DNA of 39,815 bases from Flammeovirgaceae bacterium BBD 1991-12 (GCA_001657315.1 LYSV01000051.1:1-39815), one strand, 5' to 3'; shown: positions 1-8,480, counted from the stretch's first letter. The notes: generated by a model from the letters alone, not told the origin. A program made the numbers and translations.

Positions 1-35
1 AGTAAGAGTAAGGACGGCATAAAAAATATCTTCAT
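1..35 (-). CDS. Start of an exported protein, partial at window edge
   Basis: Reading leftwards from an ATG whose complement is at 33-35 gives M-K-I-F-F-M-P-S-L-L-L-L and then runs off the window. A lysine followed by a hydrophobic run is what the start of a signal peptide or membrane anchor looks like. A TATCTTG box (complement at 48-54), close to the Bacteroidota -7 motif TAnnTTTG, lies just upstream, which supports the start. Only eleven codons are visible, so no function can be given. Confidence 0.35.
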   Translation of the reverse strand, partial: MKIFFMPSLLL

Positions 36-294
36 AATGATCAATGCAAGATACTATGTTAAGAATAACCAGCGTGATATGCGAATGATTCCTGCAAAAC
101 AGAGGGAGCACGATTCTTTGAGGTGTCACGAATCAACCTTTGGATCTCATTCATTGGGGAAAGACTGTCCGCTTCGGCATGATCAATAGTTTTATCACCT
201 CCTGCGAATAAATGATCATAACCGGCGCCCGGCCATACCGGCAAATGGGTTGATAATATTTTTATTAATTTTCCGATCCCAAACCAAACACGCT
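36..294. other. Divergent intergenic region, no supported gene
   Basis: This gap separates the leftward partial gene from the rightward M49-type peptidase gene. A 61-codon minus-strand frame (59-244) is open but has no signal peptide, recognisable motif or plausible promoter. It is best read as spurious. Confidence 0.4.
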
Positions 295-1952
295 ATGAAC
301 ACACTTTTAAAACGATCAACACATTTTTGTCTTTTGTTGGCTGCTGCTGTTTCCTGCCAGGCGCCTGACAGGAACACAGAGGATCAAAAGGTAGAGACAG
401 AACCCCTCACCCGGTATGACTCTTTGCTCAATAAATATACTACGGTCCGGCTAACGGCTGATCTGAGTGGACTTACGGATCGCCAACGCGATATGATCCC
501 GCTTTTGATAGAAGTAGGGGAGATCATGGACGAGCTATTCTGGTATGAAGCTTATGGCGCCAGAGATGAACTGCTGAAGGGGCTCCCGTCTGAATCGGCT
601 GAGCGTTTTGTTCAAATCAACTACGGGCCGTGGGACAGGCTGAACAACAATGAACCTTTTATTGAAGGAGTGGGACCCAAACCGGCAGGAGCCAATTTTT
701 ATCCTGCGGACATGACAAAAGAAGAATTTGAAGCTTCTGAACTGGAGGACAAGACCTCATTGTATACGTTCATACGACGTAATGATAACGGTGATCTTAT
801 CACTGTACCCTATCATGAAATATTTGCTGAGCAGGTAGGCAGGGCATCGGAACTATTGAAAAGAGCCGCTGAACTGGCGGATAATCCTGAATTGAAGAGA
901 TACCTGGAACTCAGAGCAGAAGCCTTGCTGAATGATGACTACAGAGAAAGTGATCTGGTATGGATGGACATGAAAACCAATCAGATAGATATCATAACCG
1001 GCCTATTGAAACATACGAAGACCAGTTGTTTGGCTACAAATCCGCTCATGAGACCTATGTGCTGATAAAAGACATGGAATGGAGCCAGAGATTATCAAAA
1101 TACGCCAGCCTGTTACCGGATTTGCAAAGTGGACTTCCTGTGGCCGATGTATACAAAACTGAAACGCCGGGTACTGAATCACAACTGGCCGCTTTTGACG
1201 TAGTCTACTATGCAGGTGACTGTAACGCTGGCAGCAAGACCATAGCCGTTAATCTGCCCAATGATGAGGAAGTTCAGCTTCAGAAGGGTACCAGACGATC
1301 CCAACTGAAGAATGCCATGCGCGCCAAGTTTGACAAGATCCTCATACCGCTGTCGGAAGTCCTGATAGACCCTGACCAGCGCAGGTACATTTCCTTTGAT
1401 GCTTTTTTTGCAAATACCATGTTCCATGAGGTAGCTCATGGCCTGGGGATAAAGAATACGATCAATGGCAAAGGGACTGTGAGGGAAGCACTGAAGGAGC
1501 ATGCTTCAGCGCTCGAGGAAGGTAAGGCGGATGTATTGGGACTGTATATGATCACAAAGCTCCATGAAAAAGGAGAACTTGAAGGTGAATTAAGGGAGTA
1601 TTATACAACATTTATGGCCAGTATCTTCAGGTCTGTACGGTTCGGAGCTTCCAGCGCACACGGTAAGGCCAACATGATCCGGTTCAACTATTTCAGGGAA
1701 GAGGGCGCCTTTACCAGAAATGAAAACGGTCAGTATACCATAGATTTCGAAAAACTTCAGAAAGCCATGAATTCACTGTCTGAAAAAATACTTACCCTTC
1801 AGGGAGACGGGGATTATGAAGGTGTTTCGGTTCTTGTGGAGAATATGGCACAAATACAACCAGAGTTGCAGTCGGATCTGGATCGGCTGGCTGATCTGGG
1901 AATTCCCGTGGATATTGTTTTTGAGCAGGGTATAGAAGTGCTGGGGTTGTAA
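295..1952 (+). pseudogene. M49-family (DPP III-like) zinc peptidase lipoprotein, frameshifted
   Basis: Two overlapping frames (250-1065 and 960-1952) join into one protein of about 552 residues if a single base is restored near 1001-1004. The first half ends in ...D-I-I-T-G and the second resumes with P-I-E-T-Y-E-D, so one C appears to be missing from a GGCCC run. I start at 295, not 250, because this gives a lipoprotein signal with Cys21 in A-V-S-C. The second half has a zinc motif H-E-V-A-H (His codons at 1425 and 1437) and downstream E-E-G-K-A-D, which matches the HEXXH/EECRA(D/E) pattern of M49 dipeptidyl peptidases and related zinc hydrolases. The family is expected to cleave dipeptides from peptide N-termini, here from the envelope face. 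No slippery heptamer is present, so I infer a disabled gene or a sequencing error, not programmed frameshifting. Confidence 0.75.
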
Positions 1953-1965
1953 CCGGGTACTTGTT

Positions 1966-2129
1966 AACTCTACTTTGTCAGATTAGTCTTAAGAATAGTT
2001 CATTCACGTGTTCATTCTACAGAAAACCTGTTGCCTGTTGCCTGTTAAAAGGAACCCACAACAGGCAACCCGTAACCATTGACGATCCTAAAATTGACGT
2101 GTAAAATCTTAACTTGACAAAGTAGGGTT
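1966..2129. mobile_element. MITE-like element with 15-bp terminal inverted repeats
   Basis: AACTCTACTTTGTCA at 1966-1980 is repeated in inverted form as TGACAAAGTAGGGTT at 2115-2129, with one mismatch in 15. The 164-bp element holds no ORF and contains an inner palindrome at 2037-2069. This is the form of a non-autonomous MITE. I see no clear target-site duplication and no matching transposase in the window. Confidence 0.5.
2037..2069. repeat. Palindrome GTTGCCTGTT / AACAGGCAAC
   Basis: A perfect 10-bp inverted repeat with a 13-nt loop, preceded by a further copy of the same CTGTTGC word. It belongs to a class of word-repeat palindromes also seen at 2161-2202 and 34473-34514 with other words. 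Confidence 0.6.
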
Positions 2130-2399
2130 GTCTGTTAGTATGTGTACAGTGGCTGGTTGATTGTTGATAGGAAACAGAAAACACGAAACAAGAAACAAAC
2201 AATGATGTATTTTTCTTCTGGTTTGATATCAGATTTAACAGGTTCCTGAGGTTGTGGCCACGAGCATTCAGATGAAGTCAATAGGTAATTTCACCGAGCT
2301 TTTTTAAGTATCATTTGGTAGGTTTATTTTACGTTTCTTGTGGTATGTTTTTTTTCATTTTCCAGTGTGAACTTTGTCTTACAACAAACGGGAATGATT
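2130..2399. other. Intergenic stretch with a GAAACA-rich block
   Basis: No coding signal is seen. At 2167-2202 the word GAAACA or GAAACAA recurs several times (AGGAAACAG, ACGAAACAAG, AAGAAACAAAC), the same kind of sequence as in the palindrome at 34473-34514. The rest is AT-rich spacer leading to the small lipoprotein gene. Confidence 0.4.
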
Positions 2400-2531
2400 A
2401 TGAAGGGTTTGAAGATTATAATGATGGCAGTTTTGGTTAGTGTACTGCTGGCATCGTGTAGTTCTTATACTTGTCCCACGTACAGTAAAGAATTACCAAA
2501 AGAGAAATCAAGAAGTGCCGTAAGAAGCTGA
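2400..2531 (+). CDS. Small lipoprotein, 43 aa
   Basis: The frame starting at ATG 2400 encodes a lysine, a hydrophobic stretch (I-I-M-M-A-V-L-V-S-V-L) and the lipobox L-L-A-S-C. Next come S-S-Y-T-C-P-T-Y-S-K and a short charged tail ending at 2531. The lipobox predicts cleavage and lipidation at Cys18, leaving a mature peptide of about 26 residues. An in-frame ATG two codons earlier (2394) is an alternative start, and the longer frame from 2340 adds a non-signal-like N-terminus. Short lipoproteins with a CSSYTCPTY-like start are, as I recall, frequent in Cytophagales, but their function is unknown. The gene stands alone. The intrinsic terminator at 2719 could end its transcript. Confidence 0.55.
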   Translation: MKGLKIIMMAVLVSVLLASCSSYTCPTYSKELPKEKSRSAVRS

Positions 2532-2718
2532 GGTTAAAACACATTGATTGAATCAGGGGCGGTTTGCTCAGGCACGCATTCAGGAAATTATCCGGATGCA
2601 TTGGTTCCACGAGGGGTAAGAGTTGAGATGATGAACATGGACCATGAGTCCGGAGTATAAACCTTAGCATTGCTATGAAGGTGAGAATTGTGAAGAAGTA
2701 GAGGTGAATGCTTTGGTG
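2532..2718 (+). other. Untranslated stretch between small lipoprotein and terminator
   Basis: No gene is supported here. Short frames exist but none has a start, signal or recognisable motif. It most likely is the 3' untranslated part of the small lipoprotein transcript, which would end at the hairpin at 2719-2756. Confidence 0.3.
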
Positions 2719-2756
2719 AAAGAGGTCGGTCTGTTTGGATCGGCCTCTTTGCTTTT
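2719..2756 (+). terminator. Intrinsic terminator after the small lipoprotein
   Basis: AAAGAGGTCGGTC pairs with GATCGGCCTCTTT (two G-U pairs) around a short loop and is followed by GCTTTTATCC. The stem strength and T-rich tail fit an intrinsic terminator on the plus strand. Confidence 0.6.
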
Positions 2757-2799
2757 ATCCACTGGCTTTCGGAAGGTGTATCGAAAAGTTGGCCAATAT

Positions 2800-3024
2800 A
2801 AAAAAGTAAAGGCCTCACCGATGAGGCCCGTTACTCATTTAACCCAAACAATCAAAAAAATGAACCCTTATCCAACCATGAAAATTTCTGTCTTGTATCC
2901 AGGAAGAAAGTGAAGGTCTGTTATACGACCCCCACTTTACTAACCCCCAAACATCCCACAACACAAATTCTTATTTTTCAGGCTTTTTAGGCCTGTCTTA
3001 TTTATATGTCTTTCTCAATTGTCA
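2800..3024 (-). ncRNA. Candidate small RNA, unit 1 of a tandem array
   Basis: Minus-strand unit with promoter-like sequence GATCTTTG (complement 3028-3035). A 5' hairpin CAGGC/GCCTG follows (2979-2995), then a G-rich linker of T-G-G-G-G-G-T-T-A-G type (complement 2940-2955). A weak terminator-like hairpin lies at 2903-2940 and a strong terminator at 2800-2834, where GTAAC-GGGCCTC pairs with GAGGCC-TTTAC and is followed by six T. The unit is longer than the other two because the first hairpin has decayed. There is no good ORF. It is called from similarity to units 2 and 3. Confidence 0.5.
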
Positions 3025-3069
3025 GGACAAAGATCAGTATATCCTGTGTCTTGATTTTCAGTACCTGCC

Positions 3070-3087
3070 CTTAATATGACAATTAAG
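3070..3087. promoter_or_regulatory. Palindrome upstream of sRNA unit 1
   Basis: CTTAAT-ATGACA-ATTAAG is a perfect 6-bp inverted repeat. It starts 42 bp from the CAAAG of the unit 1 -7 box, the same spacing (40-42 bp) as related sequences before units 2 and 3. It could be an operator or part of an extended promoter. Confidence 0.4.
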
Positions 3088-3120
3088 TGTATCCCTTAAC
3101 TTTTGCAGATATGGGTAGAT

Positions 3121-3240
3121 AAAAAAGTGAAGGCCTGTGTCCGGGGCCTTCACTTCACTTACCCCACTATCCAACCACACTAAGTTCATCCGCCAGGCTT
3201 CCTTTAGCCTGCTTCTCATATCTCCTCCTCAAATCAACAA
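3121..3240 (-). ncRNA. Candidate small RNA, unit 2 of a tandem array
   Basis: The clearest of the three units. It reads leftwards from GATCTTTG (complement 3243-3250), with a 5' hairpin AGGCT/AGCCT (3193-3212) and a G-rich linker G-T-G-G-G-G-T-A-A-G. It ends in a perfect terminator, where GTGAAGGCC pairs with GGCCTTCAC and six T follow (complement 3121-3153). The predicted transcript is about 118 nt. A GAGGAGGAG stretch precedes an ATG (complement 3217-3219), but that frame reads through the terminator hairpin and is absent from units 1 and 3. I therefore prefer a non-coding role. Confidence 0.55.
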
Positions 3241-3282
3241 TACAAAGATCAGCATATCTTACTCCCTGATTTTCAGTGCCTC

Positions 3283-3304
3283 CCCTTAAAATGACAAATA
3301 AGGG
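3283..3304. promoter_or_regulatory. Palindrome upstream of sRNA unit 2
   Basis: CCCTT ... AAGGG with an AAAATGACAAAT-type spacer lies 40 bp upstream of the unit 2 -7 box. A decayed version (CCCGT ... AAGGG, 3475-3496) sits at the same place before unit 3. Confidence 0.4.
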
Positions 3305-3334
3305 TTTCACTTAATTCCGGGCGCCGGTACAAAC

Positions 3335-3431
3335 AAAAAAGTGAAGGCCTGTTTCCAGAGCCTTCACCTTACAAACCCCCATGAAGCACAGGACATCTGA
3401 CCTTGCTTCCAAACCTTCCCCTCAATCAACA
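3335..3431 (-). ncRNA. Candidate small RNA, unit 3 of a tandem array
   Basis: Minus-strand unit starting beyond GACCTTTG (complement 3435-3442). It has a 5' hairpin GAAGCA/TGCTTC (3383-3409), a linker T-G-G-G-G-G-T-T-T-G-T-A-A (complement 3369-3381) and a terminator GTGAAGGC/GGCCTTCAC followed by six T (complement 3335-3367). Predicted length is about 97 nt. Hairpin sequence differs from unit 2 while the shape, linker and terminator are kept. Confidence 0.5.
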
Positions 3432-3563
3432 ATACAAAGGTCGGCAGGTTGGGTCTTTCCGTTTTAAGTCTCTACCCGTAAAATACTGAATAAGGGAACC
3501 CCGTAATTTTTATACCCGGTCAATTATTGCTATCTTTTCTATAATAAACATCAATTCCCCCCA

Positions 3564-6500
3564 ATGGGTAGGTTAATTATTCTATTTTGTCTATTCATCT
3601 TTAGCTCCCATAGTATTGCCGGTCAAAAGATCATAGTGGGAGTATGGGATTCCTATCCTCTGATCTACCAGGGTGAACATGGCCATATGCAGGGCATGTT
3701 CATAGATGTTCTGGAGCACATTGCGTCAAAAAGGCAATGGGAGTTGGAGTACAGGCATGGAACGAACGAGCAGTGTCGTACATGGCTGGAAAATGGGGAA
3801 ATAGATATGCTGGGGCAGGCGGGAAATTCCAAACTCAATCAGCAAAAATTCCTCCTCGCCGAAGAGGGTGTTTTGTCTACCTGGGCAAAAATATACACTC
3901 ATTCAGATGCTGAACTGACTTCCATTCTGGATCTGAACACCAAGAGGGTGGCCGTATTGCCCAAAAGCTACTTTGTTACCGGGCCAAACATGGGTTTTCT
4001 GCATGTTTTATCACAGCTGGAGATCCGCTGCGAGTTAGTTGAAGCCGACAGCTATGAGGAAATATTTGAACTGATAGAGGGTGGCAATGTGGATGCAGGC
4101 CTGATGAGCAGGATCTATGGTGAACTTAATGAGCACCGGTTCAATGTTCAACCAACGCCCGTGGTTTTCTCTCCTTTTAAAATGAGCTATGCCTTTTCCT
4201 ATGATTCCGAAAAAAGCGCAAGGCTTAAGGCAGCGGTGGATGAAGAGATCAGGGCGCTGAAAAATGACAATGATTCATTTTACTATGAGTTACTAAACAA
4301 ATACTTTAAAAAGACCTCTCCGGTTTCCATTCCGCTGTGGGTATGGATCCTATTGATAGCCTTTTTGGTGGGTACCGTACAGTTGCTTCTGTATGTGTAC
4401 GTATTAAAAGATCAGGTAGAAAGGAGAACCCAGGGATTAAAGGATGCACTGAACGAGATCCAGGAAAGGGAGAAACTGCTTTCGCTTATCTACAACAATA
4501 CCAGGGATTTCATAGGGCTACTGGAGGTAAGAGGAAGTGGATCATTTGTCGTTAAAAAGCTTCCTGACTGGCTGCTGTCAAAGATCGTTGCAAACAATCC
4601 ACAGTACCAGGCCTATCAACTGCTGGGCATGGAGCTGTCAGAGTTTTACAATGATGTGCTTCAATTTGATCCCCGCGAGACCGAACGCAGATATGAACAG
4701 ATCAGAGAGGTCATAAACACCTCCAAACCCGTCCATTTTGAAGAAAACATCAGTATACCCATAGGCATACAGGGTGTGGCCAGGTCGGCACTGATCCCCA
4801 TAAGTATAAGAGGTGAGATCAGCCATATTTTGTATGTTTCACGGGATGTCACGGAAGAGCGGGCGTGGAGAATTGCCATCACGCAAAGTGAAGAACGTAT
4901 GCGTCTGGCCATCCAGAATGTTCCGGTTATGCTGGACGCATTTGACGAGAATGGTCTGATTCTGGTCTGGAATAAAAAATGTGAGGAAGTGACGGGCTAC
5001 ACTTCTGAGGAAATGATCGGGAATGAAAAAGCCTTTGAATTACTTTATCCGGATAGCAACTATCGCAATGGCCTTTTTCAAAGATGGAAGGAACAGGGCA
5101 AGGATTATAACGAAGAAACTGTCGTTACCTGTAAGAATGGTTCCGACCGCACCATTTCATGGATACATCAGTCAGGCAGCCATCCTGTGCCGGGCTGGTC
5201 GGACTGGGGGATAGGTATTGATATAACGGAGCGACGGGCAGCAGAGCTGGCCCTCACACAAAGTGAGCAGCAACTAAGCAGTATGGTTGCCAATCTGCCG
5301 GGGATGGCCTGGAGGCTGAAGATAGATGACGACTTTACCATGATATTTGTGAGTGAGGGCTCCAAAGAGCTACTGGGCCTCACACCTCGTGAGTTTTTGG
5401 ATAAAAAGCTGAAGCCACGGGATTTCATTCTGCCTGAATATCACGAACTGGTAAGAATGGAAACCTATCATTGTGTAAAGGAAATGGTATCCGGAGAGCT
5501 TGTGATCCCGCTCAGGGTAGGCTCAAAGGTGAAATGGGTCCTGGACAGATTCAAACCTGTAAAGCTGGACTCTGGTGAGGTGGTCATGGATGGTATGCTG
5601 ATCGACATCACTGATAAGCTGGAAAGTGAGCAACGTTTGCAATTGGCCATCGAGGGTGCCCGTGAGGGTATGTGGGATTGGGATATTGAGCAGGATGTCC
5701 TTGAGTTGAATCAGTATGCTGTAGAGATGCTCAGCATTGACAACCCTCGCATAGAAGATGCAACCAACAAGTTTTTTGCCATGCTGCATCCGGATGACAG
5801 AGAGGGCACCAAAAAGGCCCTGACCGATCACCTCAATGGCAATATTGACTATTATGAACGGGAATACCGTTTGAGAACGGTCAGTAAGGGTTGGAAATGG
5901 ATCCAGACCCGAGGCCGGGTGGTACAGAGGTCACCCGACGGAAAAGCGGTCAGGGCAATTGGTACGCACATAGATATTAATGACCGGAAAATGGCTGAAT
6001 TTGCGCTGCGTGAGAAAGAAAGGTTGCTGAGTAGCATGATGTTCAACCTTCCCGGGATGTCGTTTCGTCTGGATCCTGAAAATGATTATTGTGTGTTGTT
6101 TGTAAGTGAGGGTACGAAGGATCTGTTTGAGGTATCCAAACGAGAATTCCTGAGCAGAAAGAAGACAATATGGGATTGTATTCTACCGGAATACCACGAA
6201 CAGGTCAGGGAAAACTACGATAAGGATCTCACAGAATCATCCGGAGGGGAACAGGTAATCCCAATAATTACTGAAAGTGGTAAGACGAAGTGGGTCCTGA
6301 ACCGGTTCAATGTTGTAAAATTGGGGGATGATGAGACAGTGTTGGATGGCATCATGATCGATATCACGGATGAGCTGGAAAACGAGCGAAGGTTAAAGCT
6401 GGCTATAGAAGGTGCGCGGCAGGGCATGTGGGACTGGAATGCAGAAACGGATGAACTGGCCTACAATGATTACATGGCGGAAATGCTGGGGTATCAAAAA

Positions 6501-7784
6501 GGGGAGATGACCCATACGGCAGAGTTTTTCTTTAACCTGCTGCACCCTGATGACCGGAAAGTATCACTAAAAAAACTCCGGGATCATCTGAAAAACAAAA
6601 CAGTATTTTTCGAGCAGGAATACCGGTTAAGAATGAAGTCCGGTGAGTATAAATGGGTAATGACAAGGGGGCAGGTAGTAGACCGGGATGCCTCAGGCAG
6701 AGCCAGACGTGCACTGGGAGTGCATATTGATATTGATGCCCGTAAAAAAGCAGAGATCGCACTTTCGGAAAATGAAAGGATGCTGAGTACCCTCATGTCA
6801 AATTTGCCGGGGATGGTGTACCGCTGTCATAATAACCGTCACTGGACAATGATCTTTGTTAGTGAGGGAGCATTGGAACTTACCGGCTATTCGGCTTATG
6901 ATCTGGAAACCAATACCGTAGAATACGGAGACCTCATCATAGACCAGGACCGTGAACTGGTCTGGAAGGAGGTACAGGAGGCCATTGAAGTGGGAGCGTC
7001 GTTTACACTCATGTACCGCATAAGAACCAGGCATGGAGAGCAGAAATGGGTGTGGGAGCAGGGTAGCTTGATCGAGGGTACAAATCTGTTGGAAGGATTC
7101 ATGACGGATATTACTGACAGGGTAGAGGCACAGGAAAAAATAGTATCCACTATTATAGAAACAGAAGACAACGAACGTAAACGGATCGCCAAAGAGCTTC
7201 ATGACAGCCTTGGACAGAAACTCACCACTGCTTCCCTTAATTTCAACTCATTAAAAAAGGATCTGAACGTGGATCAAAAAGGCTTTTCAAAACTGCTAAC
7301 CGGATTGAACAGTCTTAATGCCGCTATAAGGGACAGCCGGGACATTGCTCATAACCTTATGCCCAGAGGCATTGAGAATTTTGGGTATGTACCCTCTGTA
7401 CAAAGCATGATCGCTGATATTGATTCCGTCAGCGATATCAAATTTGAATTTTATGATAATCTGAACGGAGACAGATTTGATGAAAAGCTGGAGGTAAATC
7501 TATACCGGGTCACACAGGAAGCGCTTAACAATATTCTGAAGTATAGTCAGGCCAAAAATGTGACTATACAACTTATGAAATACGATGATGACCTGATCCT
7601 TACCATTGAGGATGACGGGGTGGGTTTTGATGTGAATGAGGTGCTTTCCAGTGGAGAAAGTTTCGGCCTCAGGGGTATGAAGAACAGGGTCAGCTCACTG
7701 TCAGGTAATTTTCACCTGGACAGCTCTCCTGATCATGGCACATTAATAACAATTGAACTCCCACATAAAATGGCAACTGTATGA
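3564..7784 (+). CDS. Hybrid periplasmic-sensing, multi-PAS histidine kinase (HPK7/NarX-like), 1406 aa
   Basis: A signal peptide (residues 1-19) is followed by a type 3 solute-binding-like sensor domain (about 20-245). Next comes one membrane segment (about 257-280, W-V-W-I-L-L-I-A-F-L-V), then about seven PAS modules (starting near 306, 443, 571, 690, 820, 944 and 1073). The C-terminal kinase core is of HisKA_3 type with phosphoacceptor His1213 in K-E-L-H-D-S-L-G-Q, followed by an ATPase domain with E-A-L-N-N and G-F-G-L-R-G-M. The 571-819 and 820-1072 regions are tandem copies of a two-PAS cassette (L-P-G-M type, then E-G-A-R-x-G-M-W-D-W type), and a half cassette follows. The ligand is unknown; SBP-type domains bind amino acids or similar small solutes. 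The stop overlaps the regulator start by ATGA, so translational coupling is likely. It would phosphorylate the adjacent NarL/LuxR regulator. Confidence 0.93.
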   Translation: MGRLIILFCLFIFSSHSIAGQKIIVGVWDSYPLIYQGEHGHMQGMFIDVLEHIASKRQWELEYRHGTNEQCRTWLENGEIDMLGQAGNSKLNQQKFLLAEEGVLSTWAKIYTHSDAELTSILDLNTKRVAVLPKSYFVTGPNMGFLHVLSQLEIRCELVEADSYEEIFELIEGGNVDAGLMSRIYGELNEHRFNVQPTPVVFSPFKMSYAFSYDSEKSARLKAAVDEEIRALKNDNDSFYYELLNKYFKKTSPVSIPLWVWILLIAFLVGTVQLLLYVYVLKDQVERRTQGLKDALNEIQEREKLLSLIYNNTRDFIGLLEVRGSGSFVVKKLPDWLLSKIVANNPQYQAYQLLGMELSEFYNDVLQFDPRETERRYEQIREVINTSKPVHFEENISIPIGIQGVARSALIPISIRGEISHILYVSRDVTEERAWRIAITQSEERMRLAIQNVPVMLDAFDENGLILVWNKKCEEVTGYTSEEMIGNEKAFELLYPDSNYRNGLFQRWKEQGKDYNEETVVTCKNGSDRTISWIHQSGSHPVPGWSDWGIGIDITERRAAELALTQSEQQLSSMVANLPGMAWRLKIDDDFTMIFVSEGSKELLGLTPREFLDKKLKPRDFILPEYHELVRMETYHCVKEMVSGELVIPLRVGSKVKWVLDRFKPVKLDSGEVVMDGMLIDITDKLESEQRLQLAIEGAREGMWDWDIEQDVLELNQYAVEMLSIDNPRIEDATNKFFAMLHPDDREGTKKALTDHLNGNIDYYEREYRLRTVSKGWKWIQTRGRVVQRSPDGKAVRAIGTHIDINDRKMAEFALREKERLLSSMMFNLPGMSFRLDPENDYCVLFVSEGTKDLFEVSKREFLSRKKTIWDCILPEYHEQVRENYDKDLTESSGGEQVIPIITESGKTKWVLNRFNVVKLGDDETVLDGIMIDITDELENERRLKLAIEGARQGMWDWNAETDELAYNDYMAEMLGYQKGEMTHTAEFFFNLLHPDDRKVSLKKLRDHLKNKTVFFEQEYRLRMKSGEYKWVMTRGQVVDRDASGRARRALGVHIDIDARKKAEIALSENERMLSTLMSNLPGMVYRCHNNRHWTMIFVSEGALELTGYSAYDLETNTVEYGDLIIDQDRELVWKEVQEAIEVGASFTLMYRIRTRHGEQKWVWEQGSLIEGTNLLEGFMTDITDRVEAQEKIVSTIIETEDNERKRIAKELHDSLGQKLTTASLNFNSLKKDLNVDQKGFSKLLTGLNSLNAAIRDSRDIAHNLMPRGIENFGYVPSVQSMIADIDSVSDIKFEFYDNLNGDRFDEKLEVNLYRVTQEALNNILKYSQAKNVTIQLMKYDDDLILTIEDDGVGFDVNEVLSSGESFGLRGMKNRVSSLSGNFHLDSSPDHGTLITIELPHKMATV

Positions 7785-8425
7785 GTACTAAAATACTGAT
7801 CATTGATGATCACCGGATTGTAAGAGACGGTATTAAACTCTATCTTGACAATGATCCCGAATATGAAGTAGTGGCTGAAGGTAACAGCGGCTATGATGCA
7901 TTGAACCTTGTCAGACAGCAGGACGTGGACCTCGTTCTGATGGATATTAACATGGAAAAGATGGATGGCATTGAAGCCACCAAAAAGTTGATGGAGGAGG
8001 ATCCGGAGCTGAAGGTCATTGCACTTACCATGCACAATGATTATCAGCATATCAAGGCTATGATGGATGCAGGGGCAGGCGGATATCTGTTGAAAAACTG
8101 TGACGAATCCGAACTTAAACATGCCGTGAGATCGGTAATGGATGATGACATTTATTACAGTAAGGAAGTGGCCCAGACTGTCATGAACAATCTGGCCAAG
8201 AAAAAGGCAAAAAGCAGATCAGAGGCACTGGCTACCCCACTTACTCCAAGGGAAAAAGAGGTGTACAAGCTGATCATGGAGGAATATTCCAACCAGGAAA
8301 TTGCAGACCAGCTCTTCATAAGCGTGCGCACTGTGGAGGTCCACAAGCGTAATCTCCTTGAGAAAACCGGGGCCAAAAACACTACAGGCCTGGTACTTTA
8401 TGCTGTGAAAAATGAACTCTTCTGA
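7781..8425 (+). CDS. NarL/LuxR-family response regulator
   Basis: 214 residues, the usual length for this family. The receiver domain has Asp9/Asp10, phosphoacceptor Asp55 (V-L-M-D-I-N), Thr83 and Lys105 (Y-L-L-K), so all the conserved receiver residues are present. A LuxR-type helix-turn-helix occupies about 150-210 (T-P-R-E-K-E-V, S-V-R-T-V-E-V-H-K-R). It overlaps the kinase gene by four bases and is certainly its partner. Phosphorylation by the HisKA_3 kinase is expected to promote dimerisation and DNA binding. Candidate binding sites nearby are the palindromes at 8463-8480 and upstream of the small RNA units, but that link is inference only. Confidence 0.95.
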   Translation: MSTKILIIDDHRIVRDGIKLYLDNDPEYEVVAEGNSGYDALNLVRQQDVDLVLMDINMEKMDGIEATKKLMEEDPELKVIALTMHNDYQHIKAMMDAGAGGYLLKNCDESELKHAVRSVMDDDIYYSKEVAQTVMNNLAKKKAKSRSEALATPLTPREKEVYKLIMEEYSNQEIADQLFISVRTVEVHKRNLLEKTGAKNTTGLVLYAVKNELF

Positions 8426-8462
8426 ACTGCCTGAATGAAGACAATTTGCCGGTCCGGAAAAT

Positions 8463-8480
8463 CTAAGTGGTAACACTTAG
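8463..8480. promoter_or_regulatory. 18-bp perfect palindrome, candidate operator
   Basis: CTAAGTG-GTAA-CACTTAG is a perfect 7-bp inverted repeat, located about 45 bp upstream of the TAACTTTG box that precedes the small receiver gene. Its size suits a dimeric regulator such as the LuxR-type protein encoded just upstream. It is not followed by a T-run, so it is not a terminator. Confidence 0.4.

Noticed and set aside
59-244. Minus-strand open frame of 61 codons
   Set aside because: It has no signal, motif or promoter, and lies in the leader region between two divergent genes.
990-1010. Programmed ribosomal frameshift in the M49-type gene
   Set aside because: There is no slippery heptamer or downstream structure at the joint, and the family is normally encoded in one frame.
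3060-3219. Minus-strand frame after a GAGGAGGAG sequence inside sRNA unit 2
   Set aside because: It reads through the terminator hairpin, and units 1 and 3 have no matching start codon. The unit is better explained as non-coding RNA.
2800-3500. CRISPR array
   Set aside because: The three repeats are about 215 bp long, with promoter and terminator parts and diverged middles. There are no short exact repeats with unique spacers and no cas genes.
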